This document shows, in pieces, positions 25,468-33,396 of a DNA stretch of 55,593 nt. The notes below the pieces were generated by a model, which ran no database searches, had not been told where the DNA came from, and saw nothing but the letters and a program-made list of their open reading frames with translations. The stretch comes from Nitrospirota bacterium (lineage in GTDB: Bacteria > Nitrospirota > Nitrospiria > Nitrospirales > Nitrospiraceae). Every line of letters starts with the position of its first letter. Position 1 is the stretch's first letter. The stretch lies in NCBI GenBank assembly GCA_016207025.1, contig JACQQM010000100.1:1-55593 (forward strand), in the 5' to 3' direction. The position numbers and the translations under genes were made by a program.

Positions 25468-25952
25468 GGGATCTGCCTCCGCAACCTTTGGCGCAAGCGT
25501 TCGGCTACGTGAGGATGGACGAAGTCATGCAACGCGCCTCCCAGGCCCGCCACTTCCTTGATGATACTGGAAGTCAGGTACGAATATTCTTCGCTCGGCA
25601 TGAAAAACACCGTTTCAATCTTGCTGTCCAGCTTGCGATTGACCAGAGCCATTTGGAACTCGTACTCGAAATCCGAGATAGCCCGCAGCCCCCTGATCAC
25701 GGCCCGCGCCCCGCGTTCCCTCACGTACTGCACCAAAAGACCGTCGAACGACTCGACCTCCACATCCGCCAACTCCTTCGTGACCAATCGCGCCATCTCG
25801 ACCCGTTCCGCCAAATCAAACAATGGGCGTTTGCCGGGATTCGGCGCAACCGCGACAATAACCTTATCGAACACCCGGAGACTCCGGGTGATGATGTCGG
25901 TATGACCGTTCGTGATGGGATCGAATGTGCCGGGGTACACCCCGATATTCAT
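25464..25952 (-). CDS. coaD: Phosphopantetheine adenylyltransferase
   Basis: 162 aa, typical size. It transfers AMP to 4'-phosphopantetheine in coenzyme A synthesis. Nucleotidyltransferase motifs GTFDPITNGH (the HxGH-type site, here NGH) and YSYLTSSIIKEVA (counterpart of ISSTxVR), with NRKL and RGLRAISDFEYE between them. Overlaps rsmD by 4 bases and the aminotransferase by 4 bases; the rsmD-coaD pair is very common in bacteria. Confidence 0.97.
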   Translation of the reverse strand: MNIGVYPGTFDPITNGHTDIITRSLRVFDKVIVAVAPNPGKRPLFDLAERVEMARLVTKELADVEVESFDGLLVQYVRERGARAVIRGLRAISDFEYEFQMALVNRKLDSKIETVFFMPSEEYSYLTSSIIKEVAGLGGALHDFVHPHVAERLRQRLRRQIP

Positions 25953-26521
25953 GGGGAGTCAGCCCCCTCACCATTGACACCGAAGACGGACAGGGTCGTG
26001 TCACCGTGGCGATACTGGCGTAATCGAGTCAGGCGACCTACCCGGGGCGGGACCACCACTTTGGTGAAATGCTCAAGAACCACGATGGAATCGAGTGTTA
26101 TGATAGCACCCAGTCCAAGCGATGGCAACAGCGCCCGTCCGCTGTCGATGCGATACGGAGGATCCGCGAACACCACGTCATACGTGGAGCCTTGCGATGC
26201 GCGCCGCCGCAGAAAAACCTCAGCGCTACAGGCGTGGATGTCGGCCACGGGCAGCAGACCGCAGCGGTCGAGATTCGCTCGCAGCACGCGGAGAGAATCC
26301 GGGTTGGGTTCCACGAAGGTCACCTGCTGAGCGCCGCGACTCAAGGCCTCGATCCCGACCGCGCCGGTGCCAGCGTAGAGGTCTAAAAATCGTGCGCCGA
26401 CGATGCGAGGCCCCAGAATCGCAAACAGCGCTTCTTTCACGCGGTCCGACGTAGGACGTAGACCGGCCCCTTTAGGCCCCAACAGCCGACGTCCCTTCTG
26501 GGAGCCGGCGATTATGCGCAT
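25949..26521 (-). CDS. rsmD: 16S rRNA (guanine966-N2)-methyltransferase
   Basis: 190 aa. Starts MRIIAGSQKGRRL, the typical RsmD N-terminus, then LRPTSDRVKEALFAIL, the SAM site FLDLYAGTGAVGIEALSRGA and the N6/N2-methyltransferase motif DPPY. It methylates G966 of 16S rRNA during small-subunit assembly. The ATG at 26521 has GGAGGGGG upstream and a promoter candidate just above; an ATG 39 bases upstream would precede the transcription start. Confidence 0.96.
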   Translation of the reverse strand: MRIIAGSQKGRRLLGPKGAGLRPTSDRVKEALFAILGPRIVGARFLDLYAGTGAVGIEALSRGAQQVTFVEPNPDSLRVLRANLDRCGLLPVADIHACSAEVFLRRRASQGSTYDVVFADPPYRIDSGRALLPSLGLGAIITLDSIVVLEHFTKVVVPPRVGRLTRLRQYRHGDTTLSVFGVNGEGADSP

Positions 26522-26550
26522 GATGCCCCCTCCAGTCTTTGCGTGGGCCG

Positions 26551-26580
26551 ACTGTATCACACCGATTTTTGCACGGTCAA
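26551..26580 (-). promoter_or_regulatory. Sigma-70 promoter for rsmD-coaD-aminotransferase
   Basis: Minus strand: TTGACC (26575-26580), 18-base spacer, TACAGT (26551-26556) with TG one base upstream of the -10 (extended -10). Start near 26544. Confidence 0.5.
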
Positions 26581-26667
26581 GGCGCCTCCAACCGCAAACG
26601 CAAGGACGACCGATTCGCTAAAAGGCGGGGGATGGTTTACCCAGCAAGCACCCAGGCCGGGCTACGT

Positions 26668-26706
26668 GTGATGAGTGATGCGCTGGTGAGCCAGCTCGGT
26701 CGTCAC
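26668..26706. other. Stem-loop in the gap between rsmD and the zinc-ribbon gene
   Basis: GTGATGA (26668-26674) pairs with TCGTCAC (26700-26706) with one G-T pair; an inner stem GCTGG/CCAGC (26682-26686, 26691-26695) has a TGAG loop. The 26522-26861 gap contains this, the two opposed promoter candidates and a 12-base perfect palindrome CCGGAGCTCCGG (26749-26760); no gene is convincing there. Confidence 0.35.
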
Positions 26707-26709
26707 GCT

Positions 26710-26738
26710 TTGACGGATACGTAGTCGGTGAGTATAAT
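26710..26738 (+). promoter_or_regulatory. Near-consensus orphan promoter pointing antisense into the zinc-ribbon gene
   Basis: TTGACG (26710-26715), 17-base spacer, TATAAT (26733-26738). The next plus-strand gene is radC, 480 bases on. Its transcript would begin near 26745 and run antisense through 26862-27035. It could make an antisense or small RNA, or a very long radC leader. Confidence 0.5.
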
Positions 26739-26861
26739 GCGTTCCTTCCCGGAGCTCCGGAGGTACGCAGACGGAGGCATTTCCAAAAGCGGTGGGAAAG
26801 AGAGACAAGGAATAGGGATGGCGGAGGACGTGTCGCGCGCTGGGCCCAGACAGAAAGAAGA

Positions 26862-27035
26862 CTAGCGAGTGGTGACTGGCTGGGCCTCAGACGCGGCAAG
26901 GCTGTTCCGCCTGTTCGCGGAAATCGTCCGATCGATGATCGAACCGCAGTTAATGCATTTCCAGGCATAGAAGATGAGGAAGAAGTCGGAAAACCTCTCC
27001 AACATCATCAGCCCTTTGCATTTGGGACATTCCAT
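26862..27035 (-). CDS. Small two-CxxC zinc-ribbon protein
   Basis: 57 aa. Begins MECPKCKGLMMLERFSDFF, with CPKC at residues 3-6 and CINC at 27-30, enough for one zinc ribbon, and a hydrophobic FFLIFYAW stretch between them. The tail is polar. GGGAGGGG lies a few bases before the ATG. The family is small; I associate it with Nitrospira genomes by recall, unverified. Role unknown; small zinc ribbons often bind nucleic acid or act as protein adaptors. Confidence 0.75.
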   Translation of the reverse strand: MECPKCKGLMMLERFSDFFLIFYAWKCINCGSIIDRTISANRRNSLAASEAQPVTTR

Positions 27036-27069
27036 AACCCCTCCCGGGCATGACCTCGTGGGACCAAGC

Positions 27070-27114
27070 TATTACTTAAGCAAATTCTGGACCATAAATG
27101 TCATTTAAGTAATA
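27070..27114. promoter_or_regulatory. Operator-like inverted repeat upstream of the zinc-ribbon gene
   Basis: TATTACTTAA (27070-27079) and TTAAGTAATA (27105-27114) are perfect inverted 10-mers, 25 bases apart, in an AT-rich stretch unlike the surrounding DNA. On the minus strand a weak TTGATA, N16, TATGGT promoter for the zinc-ribbon gene lies inside the repeat, so a dimeric regulator bound here would cover it. The 35-base centre spacing equals a little over three helical turns. Confidence 0.45.
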
Positions 27115-27219
27115 TCAATGGCTTATGAATTTTTAGGCCTTTGAACAGACGGTCGGCGCCAAGTTACTTTATACAAAAATCGTCACCTGACTGGGTCATT
27201 CCGTACACAGAGGGACACG

Positions 27220-28029
27220 GTGCCAAAGAAGGATAGGGGAGGGGGAATCCACCGGTGGCCTGAGAGCGAACGCCCCCGCGAACGGCTCTTGCGTGAAGGG
27301 CCTGAATCCTTATCGGACGCCCAGTTGATAGCGATCCTGCTGAGGATCGGTCGCCCCGATTCCTCAGCAGTCCAGGTCGCAATGGACCTGCTCAGTCATG
27401 TGGACGGACTTCAGGGGCTTGCGAACCGGGGGCTGGAAGAGTTGTGTGGAGTGTCGGGCATCGGGCTTGCTAAGGCGGCCCAACTGAAGGCGGCGATTGA
27501 GCTGGGCAAGCGCGTTCTCGCTACGCCGCTTTCGACAGAGACAAAAGTCCGGGCCAGCCAAGATCTGTTCCACCATTACTATCCTCGCCTTCGAGATCTC
27601 CGTCATGAAGTGTTTAAGGTCATCCTCTTGGACGCGAAACACACCATCATCCGGGATGCCACCGTTTCAAAGGGAAGTCTCACGCTCAGCATTGTGCATC
27701 CTCGCGAAGTCTTCAATCTGGCGGTTCGCGAGTCGGCCGCTGCCGTGATCTTCGTGCATAATCATCCGAGCGGCGATCCTCAACCCAGCGCCGAAGACCG
27801 AGCACTGACCGCACGCTTAGCGGCCGCGGGAGAATTGCTCGGAATCCAAGTCTTGGATCACCTCATCATTGGCGATGGGCGCTACGTCAGTTTTGCCGAC
27901 CGGGGATGGCTTGGTCCGGTCTCCGGCGTCGCTTGGTCCTCACCCGATGAAGACGATGGGAAGGTCAAGAAACGTCCTGCCAGGAAATTCAAGAGAGCGT
28001 CCCTCCGCGACGCGAACAGAAAAACTTGA
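27220..28029 (+). CDS. radC: RadC/JAB-domain protein
   Basis: 269 aa. N-terminal helix-hairpin-helix (ELCGVSGIGLAKAAQLKAAIELG) and a C-terminal JAMM/MPN+ domain with HNHPSGDPQPSAED as metal site. The family is conserved and often called a DNA repair protein, though its biochemical role is unclear. The start is GTG at 27220 with AGAGGGAC upstream. The last ~35 residues are a basic, low-complexity tail (KVKKRPARKFKRASLRD) not typical of the family. The preceding 185 bases are AT-rich. Confidence 0.93.
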   Translation: MPKKDRGGGIHRWPESERPRERLLREGPESLSDAQLIAILLRIGRPDSSAVQVAMDLLSHVDGLQGLANRGLEELCGVSGIGLAKAAQLKAAIELGKRVLATPLSTETKVRASQDLFHHYYPRLRDLRHEVFKVILLDAKHTIIRDATVSKGSLTLSIVHPREVFNLAVRESAAAVIFVHNHPSGDPQPSAEDRALTARLAAAGELLGIQVLDHLIIGDGRYVSFADRGWLGPVSGVAWSSPDEDDGKVKKRPARKFKRASLRDANRKT

Positions 28030-28158
28030 CTGTTTGCCTGGTAGCTGAGGAAGAACGGAAAGGCGGACCGTGACACGGGCAGCGACGATACGTACCTCGT
28101 CAACCTGCGATTCCATTGTTCACTATGACTGTGACGAGTGAAGAGGGGCAAAAATGAT

Positions 28159-28187
28159 TTGCCCGACCCGTCCAGTTTTGCTATAAG
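28159..28187 (+). promoter_or_regulatory. Candidate promoter for the yqgE/EF-G-like pair
   Basis: TTGCCC (28159-28164), 17-base spacer, TATAAG (28182-28187). Start near 28194, 29 bases before the GTG at 28223. Confidence 0.4.
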
Positions 28188-28222
28188 CACGGGCAGGAAG
28201 CGCCTTTTATTGGGTATTCATT

Positions 28223-28978
28223 GTGACTTCCTCTGTGGTGGGCCACCATTTGTTATCTGTGAAACGCCTCTCGACTTGGCGGCCTTCCACCGGTCTATCG
28301 CGACTCCTGCGTGCCCTCATTATGAGTGTGCTGCTCACCGTCTCGCCAGGGATCCTCTCTGCGGCGGAGCGTGAGCCAGGCACGATGCCACCAATCGGAA
28401 AGGGTGTGTTCCTGATCGCGAGCCCCAATTTAATGGATCCTAACTTCTACCAGACAGTGGTTTTGATTTGCGAGCACGGCCCCGAAGGGACACTCGGGGT
28501 GGTTATCAATCGGCCAACCGACATCCGGCTTTCAGAGGCCCTCCCGAAGCTCGCGGTTCTCAAGGGCACGTCCTATGTTTTATTTTCTGGTGGGCCTGTT
28601 CAGGTCAATGGCATTCTCATGCTGTTTCGCGTCACCGAAGCGCCGACCGATACACGCGAGGTTCTGAAGGGGATCTATCTGGGCGGAAACCTAGAGACGC
28701 TCGAACGCGTCATTACGCGGCCTAAGCCAACCGAAACGTTCCGGGCCTATGCGGGGTATGCCGGCTGGGCCCCCGGACAACTTGAATACGAGATGGCGAT
28801 GGGATCCTGGGCCACCTTGCCGGCCGATTCCGCGAGCATCTTCGACAAAGAGCCCACCAGCCTGTGGCCCGACAGCTTGGCCACGCTGAAGGGTCCGCGT
28901 GTCATCCGCTCAGGCGCGGCCAATGATGGGGCAACTGACGGATGGCCCCCCCATCAATTTCCACGAAGCCCGGCATAG
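28223..28978 (+). CDS. yqgE: YqgE/AlgH-family (DUF179) protein with an N-terminal signal sequence
   Basis: 251 aa. Family core: GVFLIASPNLMDPNFYQTVVLICEHGPEGTLGVVINRPT, then LFSGGPVQ and YAGYAGWAPGQLEYE. Most family members are cytosolic and begin right at this core; here about 45 extra residues include RLLRALIMSVLLTVSPGILSAAE, a convincing signal peptide. The start is uncertain: GTG at 28223, GTG at 28259 or ATG at 28322, none with a ribosome site. The function of the family is not known. The EF-G-like gene follows after 20 bases. Confidence 0.88.
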   Translation: MTSSVVGHHLLSVKRLSTWRPSTGLSRLLRALIMSVLLTVSPGILSAAEREPGTMPPIGKGVFLIASPNLMDPNFYQTVVLICEHGPEGTLGVVINRPTDIRLSEALPKLAVLKGTSYVLFSGGPVQVNGILMLFRVTEAPTDTREVLKGIYLGGNLETLERVITRPKPTETFRAYAGYAGWAPGQLEYEMAMGSWATLPADSASIFDKEPTSLWPDSLATLKGPRVIRSGAANDGATDGWPPHQFPRSPA

Positions 28979-28998
28979 GTCATGATGAGGTGGGTGCC

Positions 28999-31098
28999 AT
29001 GAAACAATCGAGTACCGACATGATCCGAAACGTGGCCGTTGTTTCGTATACGGGAGCGGGGAAAACCTCGCTGGTGGAGGCGCTCCTGTACACAGCCGGA
29101 ACGATCCCGGCCATGGGGTCTGTAACGACCGGCAACACAGTCTCCGATTTTGAGCCCGAAGAAACCCATCGCAAGATTTCTGTGAGCTCGTCCGTCCTGC
29201 ATTGTGAATGGAAGCACACCACTTTCAACCTCGTGGACACGCCCGGCGCCCTCAGCTTTCTCGGAGAAGCGAAGACGGCGCTTCGCGCAGTCGACGGGGT
29301 GTTGATTGTCCTCGGGGCATCCTCCGGGGTAAGGACGGAACTCGAGAAAATCTGGACGACAATTAAAGAGCTGGAACTACCCTGTATTCTCTTTATCAAT
29401 GAGCTGGACAAAGAACGGACTGCCTGGGAGCCGGTCCTGCAGGAGTGTGAAAAGACGCTTGAGTTCAAGGGGCTTCCCATCACGATACCGATCGGCGCAG
29501 AGTCGCAACTCGACGGGATTATCGATCTGGTGGGACGCAACATATTCCGGCCGGCTAAAGACAGCAATAAGGTCCGGCAAGCTGACATTCCGCCTGAGTT
29601 GGGGGAGGCACCCGCGGAGGCCCGGAGAAAGCTGGTTGAGGATGTCGCCGAAACGGATGATCGGCTGGTGGAGAAGTATCTGGCTGAGGGTGATCTCACG
29701 GCAGAAGAAATCGTCCACGGCGTACGGACCGGAACCCACGCCCGGACCTTCGTCCCGGTCCTGTGCGGCTCAGCCGTTCGGAACATCGGCACATCCGCCG
29801 TGTTGGATGCGCTGGCTGCGTATCTCCCGTCGCCAGTGGATCGGGCCGTCGCGTACCCGCTGACGGGGACCCATCCGTACACGGGAGAGCCGGTGACTCG
29901 CCAACCCAGCCCGTCCGAGCCGTTGTCCGGCTACGTGTTCAAAACCATCATTGACCCGTTCATGGGCCGCCTCAGTTATGTCAGGATCCTGTCGGGCACA
30001 CTTGAGGCCGATGCGCCGTTCTTCAATTCCTCCCGGAGGCTGAAGGAAAAGGGCGGGCATCTCTTTTATATTCTCGGCAAAAAGTACACCCAGGTGCCGA
30101 CGCTCAGCGCCGGGGAAATCGCCGCGATCGGCAAACTCAAAGATACGCAGACCGGCGACACGGTTTGCGATGAACATCATCCCGTTCTTTATCCCGGCCT
30201 CCAACTGCCGCGTCCTGTCCTGGCGTTCGCCCTTGAGCCAAAGTCCAAGGTCGACATCGAGAAGGTCAGCCTGGGCTTGCATAAACTGGTGGAAGAAGAC
30301 CCGACCCTGGAGTTTATTCGGAACCAGGAAACAAAAGAAATGATTCTGAGCGGCATGGGACAGTTACACGTGGATGTGACGTTCGAGAAGCTCCGCCGCA
30401 AGTACGGCGTCGAGGTGAGCATCCACACCCCTAAAGTGCCCTATAAAGAAACAGTGCGCAAGATGGCACAAGCTCAAGGGAAATATAAGAAGCAAACCGG
30501 CGGCCACGGCCAATACGGCGACTGCTGGCTTCAGCTGGATCCGCTGCCGAGGGGAGCGGGATTTGCGTTCGACAATAAGATCGTCGGCGGGGCGATTCCT
30601 CGCAACTTCATTCCGGCGGTGGAAAAAGGCGTGGCCGAAGCGATGCAGGAGGGGATCTTGGCGGGGTTCCCGGTCGTCGACGTGCGGGTCACGGTCTACG
30701 ACGGATCGTACCACACGGTGGACTCCTCAGAAATGTCGTTCAAGATCGCCGCCTCGATGGGGTTCAAGAAAGCGATGGAAGCGGCTCATCCGGTCTTATT
30801 AGAGCCGATCATGACCGTGGAGGTGGGGACGCCGGATGACTTCGTGGGGGCGGTCATCGGGGATCTGAACTCCAGGCGAGGCCGCATCCTGGGCGTCACC
30901 GCAAAGGGGAGCACTCAGACCATCAAGGCCGTGGTCCCGTTGGTGGAAATGCTCAAGTACGCACCTGCCCTGAATTCGATCACAGGAGGACGGGGGAGTT
31001 ATGCGCTTGAGTTCCACACCTATGAAGAAGTCCCCCGGGAGTTGGCGACGCGCATCATCGAGGAGCACAAGGCCCCCAAGCAGACGGTCTCCCAATAG
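28999..31098 (+). CDS. Elongation factor G-like translational GTPase (EF-G paralogue)
   Basis: 699 aa with all EF-G domains. G1 is SYTGAGKTSL in place of AHIDAGKTT, G3 is DTPGALSF, G4 is NELD in place of NKxD, and switch I reads HRKISVSSS where EF-G has RGITI. Domain IV shows KYKKQTGGHGQYGDCWLQL and domain V continues to SYALEFHTYEEVP. This places it in the EF-G-like paralogue group (FusA2-type), not the housekeeping EF-G. Possible roles are ribosome recycling, stress translation or ribosome protection. ATG at 28999 follows GAGGTGGG; ATG upstream at 28942 overlaps yqgE. Co-transcribed with yqgE. Confidence 0.92.
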   Translation: MKQSSTDMIRNVAVVSYTGAGKTSLVEALLYTAGTIPAMGSVTTGNTVSDFEPEETHRKISVSSSVLHCEWKHTTFNLVDTPGALSFLGEAKTALRAVDGVLIVLGASSGVRTELEKIWTTIKELELPCILFINELDKERTAWEPVLQECEKTLEFKGLPITIPIGAESQLDGIIDLVGRNIFRPAKDSNKVRQADIPPELGEAPAEARRKLVEDVAETDDRLVEKYLAEGDLTAEEIVHGVRTGTHARTFVPVLCGSAVRNIGTSAVLDALAAYLPSPVDRAVAYPLTGTHPYTGEPVTRQPSPSEPLSGYVFKTIIDPFMGRLSYVRILSGTLEADAPFFNSSRRLKEKGGHLFYILGKKYTQVPTLSAGEIAAIGKLKDTQTGDTVCDEHHPVLYPGLQLPRPVLAFALEPKSKVDIEKVSLGLHKLVEEDPTLEFIRNQETKEMILSGMGQLHVDVTFEKLRRKYGVEVSIHTPKVPYKETVRKMAQAQGKYKKQTGGHGQYGDCWLQLDPLPRGAGFAFDNKIVGGAIPRNFIPAVEKGVAEAMQEGILAGFPVVDVRVTVYDGSYHTVDSSEMSFKIAASMGFKKAMEAAHPVLLEPIMTVEVGTPDDFVGAVIGDLNSRRGRILGVTAKGSTQTIKAVVPLVEMLKYAPALNSITGGRGSYALEFHTYEEVPRELATRIIEEHKAPKQTVSQ

Positions 31099-31108
31099 CA
31101 GCCCTGGA

Positions 31109-32506
31109 CTACTTGTCCGTGGTCTTCAAGACCACGTAAAAGGCGCGGCTCTCTCGCTGCACGCGGAGCAAAACCGTTTCTCCGCGTTTCACCCGCGACA
31201 CAGCGGCGGTAAACTCACTGACAGACGAGACCTCGCTGCGGTTCACCTCTTTGATCAGGTCGCCTTCACGAAGCCCTTCCGCCTGCGCGATACTGCCCTG
31301 ATCCACCTTGGAAATGAGGACTCCCTTGGCATCCTTGAGCTTGAACTTCTCGGCAAGGTCGGCGCTCAGATCCTGGACATCGATGCCCAGTTTGACTTCT
31401 GACCGTGACGGTGGAACCGACGCGACGATCGCGCTCTCGCGCCGCTCGCTCAGCGACACAGACAGCACCTGACGTTTGCCGTCTCGGACTATCTCAACCG
31501 TGGTGGTTGCTCCAGGGTCCAAGCCGGCGATCAGGCGGGACAACATATTGGGCGTATCCACTGTTTTGCCTTCCACCTTGGTAATGATATCGCCGGGCTT
31601 GATGCCGGCTCGCGCCGCCGGGTCATTTTCGAAGACTTCGTTGACCAACACGCCTTCGCTTTCGCTCACCCCGAATTTGGACGCCAGTTCGGCGGTCACT
31701 GGCTGAATCCCGACCCCGAGCCACCCTCGGATCACTTTCCCGTGGGTCAGCAACTGCTGGACGACCTGTTTGGCCATGTTCGACGGAATCGCAAAGCCGA
31801 TCCCTTGCGCAAAGTTGATGATTGCGGTGTTGATGCCAACCACTTCCCCATGCATGTTGAACAGCGGGCCCCCGGAGTTTCCCGGATTGATGGAGGCGTC
31901 CGTCTGGATGAAGTTTTCATAGCGCGACAAGTTCATGTTTTCCCGGCCGATGCCGCTGACCACCCCCAGCGTGACAGTCCGGTCCAGGCCAAACGGATTG
32001 CCCACCGCCAGCACCCACTGACCGACTTTGACGGTGCCCGAGTCCCCCAGTGTGGCGCTGGGAAGCGGCCGGTCGGCAGACACCTTCAACACAGCCAAGT
32101 CCGTATCCGGATCCTTGCCGATCACCTGCGCGATGAACTTGGTCTTGTCAGAAAGGCGAATCTCCACCTCGCTGGCGTCCCCCACCACATGGTTGTTCGT
32201 GATGATGTACCCTTGTGGATCAATGATGACGCCGGAACCGGAACCCGGAGTATTAGGCAACCGCTCGCGAGGCGTTTCCTTCGAACGGCCCGAGCCATGA
32301 ACCGGAAAGACATTCACGACCGAAGGCTTGACTCTTTCGGCCAGGTCCGTAATCACCGTCTGGAGCTCTTCCAGCAGGCGAAGCCCGCCGATATCCGCGG
32401 ACACCGGCACGGGGCCTCCCATAAGCGAGAGCGGGAAGGGCATCGCGCAGAAGACCCAGACGAAGGCCGAGACGATGATTACCGCGGATCTTGCTCCGAT
32501 GGACAT
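31109..32506 (-). CDS. htrA: Periplasmic serine protease, HtrA/DegP family, two PDZ domains
   Basis: 465 aa. Signal sequence in residues 1-37 (AVIIVSAFVWVFCAM core). Trypsin-like triad complete: His106 in TNNHVV, Asp136 in DTDLAVL, Ser211 in NPGNSGGPLF. Two PDZ domains follow, about 265-350 (GWLGVGIQPVT, then GIKPGDIITKVEGK) and 375-460 (LGIDVQDL, GLREGDLIKEVN). Protein-quality control and chaperone role in the periplasm. GAGGAGG lies just before the ATG. It lies 49 bases after the RCK-C gene and converges with the EF-G-like gene with a 10-base gap. Confidence 0.96.
   Translation of the reverse strand: MSIGARSAVIIVSAFVWVFCAMPFPLSLMGGPVPVSADIGGLRLLEELQTVITDLAERVKPSVVNVFPVHGSGRSKETPRERLPNTPGSGSGVIIDPQGYIITNNHVVGDASEVEIRLSDKTKFIAQVIGKDPDTDLAVLKVSADRPLPSATLGDSGTVKVGQWVLAVGNPFGLDRTVTLGVVSGIGRENMNLSRYENFIQTDASINPGNSGGPLFNMHGEVVGINTAIINFAQGIGFAIPSNMAKQVVQQLLTHGKVIRGWLGVGIQPVTAELASKFGVSESEGVLVNEVFENDPAARAGIKPGDIITKVEGKTVDTPNMLSRLIAGLDPGATTTVEIVRDGKRQVLSVSLSERRESAIVASVPPSRSEVKLGIDVQDLSADLAEKFKLKDAKGVLISKVDQGSIAQAEGLREGDLIKEVNRSEVSSVSEFTAAVSRVKRGETVLLRVQRESRAFYVVLKTTDK
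31118..31136. other. Short perfect hairpin between convergent EF-G-like and htrA genes
   Basis: CGTGGTCTT and AAGACCACG flank one base (31127), within the last codons of htrA and 19 bases after the EF-G-like stop. In practice a 7-bp stem with a five-base loop. No T-run, so only a candidate terminator for the plus-strand gene; may also be chance. Confidence 0.25.
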
Positions 32507-32555
32507 AGTGCCTCCTCAGTGCATCTCAGACATCACGACGATAGCAACCTCGCAC

Positions 32556-33182
32556 TCACGCAGTTGCCCGCTGCTTCTCGATAAAAATAGGCACCACGCT
32601 TTTCAGATCGGTACGAAGGCCCAGCAACACCACAACATCGCCCGATTGAACCACCACAGTATCGAGGGAGGTCAATAACGTAGCCCCACGGAAGATCGCC
32701 ACCACCCGGGTCGTGGGGGTGAGTCTAAGCTGTCCGACCGAGCAGCCGATCGCTGCCGCACCCGGAACGACTTGAACGCGCTCGATGGAAGCAGAGCGTG
32801 CGGCCAGATCATACTGAATCTTAAAAAGATCCTCCTGCACCGTTTCAGATTCCAGCTCTCTGGCCATCGAATCGATGTGCCCAAGCTCCTTTTTAAGCTG
32901 TCGAAGCCGAGAGGCAGCCTCTGCCAACTTGGCTTGTATTTTAGGCCGGTCGAGCTCAAGCCCGTGCCCCTCACCGTCGTGAGGGAGTAGGGTGCAGACG
33001 GACTCACCCAGATCGCGGTGAACCGACTCGACCTGGGTTAAGACCTTGGCAGCTTGCCAGTGAAGCTTCAGGATCTGTACCTTCCGGTTCACGCGCTCAG
33101 AAATCGCAATCACAATTTCACGGAGCGCTTCTAAGTTAATTGTAACTTCCTTACGGATTCGCTGTAGAAATTCTGCGGTCAT
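32556..33182 (-). CDS. Soluble coiled-coil protein with C-terminal TrkA-C (RCK-C) domain
   Basis: 208 aa. Residues 1-125 are helical with heptads (LQRIRKEVTINLEALREIV, SRLRQLKKELGHIDSMARELE), with no membrane segment. Residues 135-205 match the RCK C-terminal ligand-binding domain: VQVVPGAAAIGCSVGQL, RVVAIFRG, and SGDVVVLLGLRTDL. The N-terminal part has the helical look of PhoU-like modules joined to RCK-C in ion-transport regulators. No transporter lies nearby. ATG at 33182 preferred (AAGGTG upstream); a GTG 6 bases earlier overlaps that site. Upstream of htrA. Confidence 0.75.
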   Translation of the reverse strand: MTAEFLQRIRKEVTINLEALREIVIAISERVNRKVQILKLHWQAAKVLTQVESVHRDLGESVCTLLPHDGEGHGLELDRPKIQAKLAEAASRLRQLKKELGHIDSMARELESETVQEDLFKIQYDLAARSASIERVQVVPGAAAIGCSVGQLRLTPTTRVVAIFRGATLLTSLDTVVVQSGDVVVLLGLRTDLKSVVPIFIEKQRATA

Positions 33183-33264
33183 AAACACCTTATATGTGTC
33201 GGATAAGCCCTATTATGTCAACTGACAAAGTAGCCAGATTCAAATAGATCCTACACTTGCCATT

Positions 33265-33293
33265 TATATAAACTCGACCCTCTCAAAATGCAA
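33265..33293 (-). promoter_or_regulatory. Sigma-70 promoter for the RCK-C/htrA operon
   Basis: Minus strand: TTGCAT (33288-33293), 17-base spacer, TATATA (33265-33270). Start near 33258, giving a 76-base leader. Confidence 0.5.
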
Positions 33294-33396
33294 CTTCCTG
33301 ATACTCCGCAGCTAAGCCTATATTCACAGCATAGTGCTATACTCAATAGCAGAAAAAATACCCATACAAAAAGTGAGACACTAGTGATCCACTTAT

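Noticed and set aside
26745-26861. Possible SRP RNA, 6S RNA, tmRNA or tRNA after the orphan promoter
   Set aside because: None of the conserved core sequences or folds of these RNAs could be seen.
28223-28978. YqgE as alginate regulator AlgH
   Set aside because: Only family membership is visible; no alginate genes are present.
31118-31136. Firm terminator for the EF-G-like gene
   Set aside because: No T-run and it lies in the htrA coding end; kept only as a weak hairpin.
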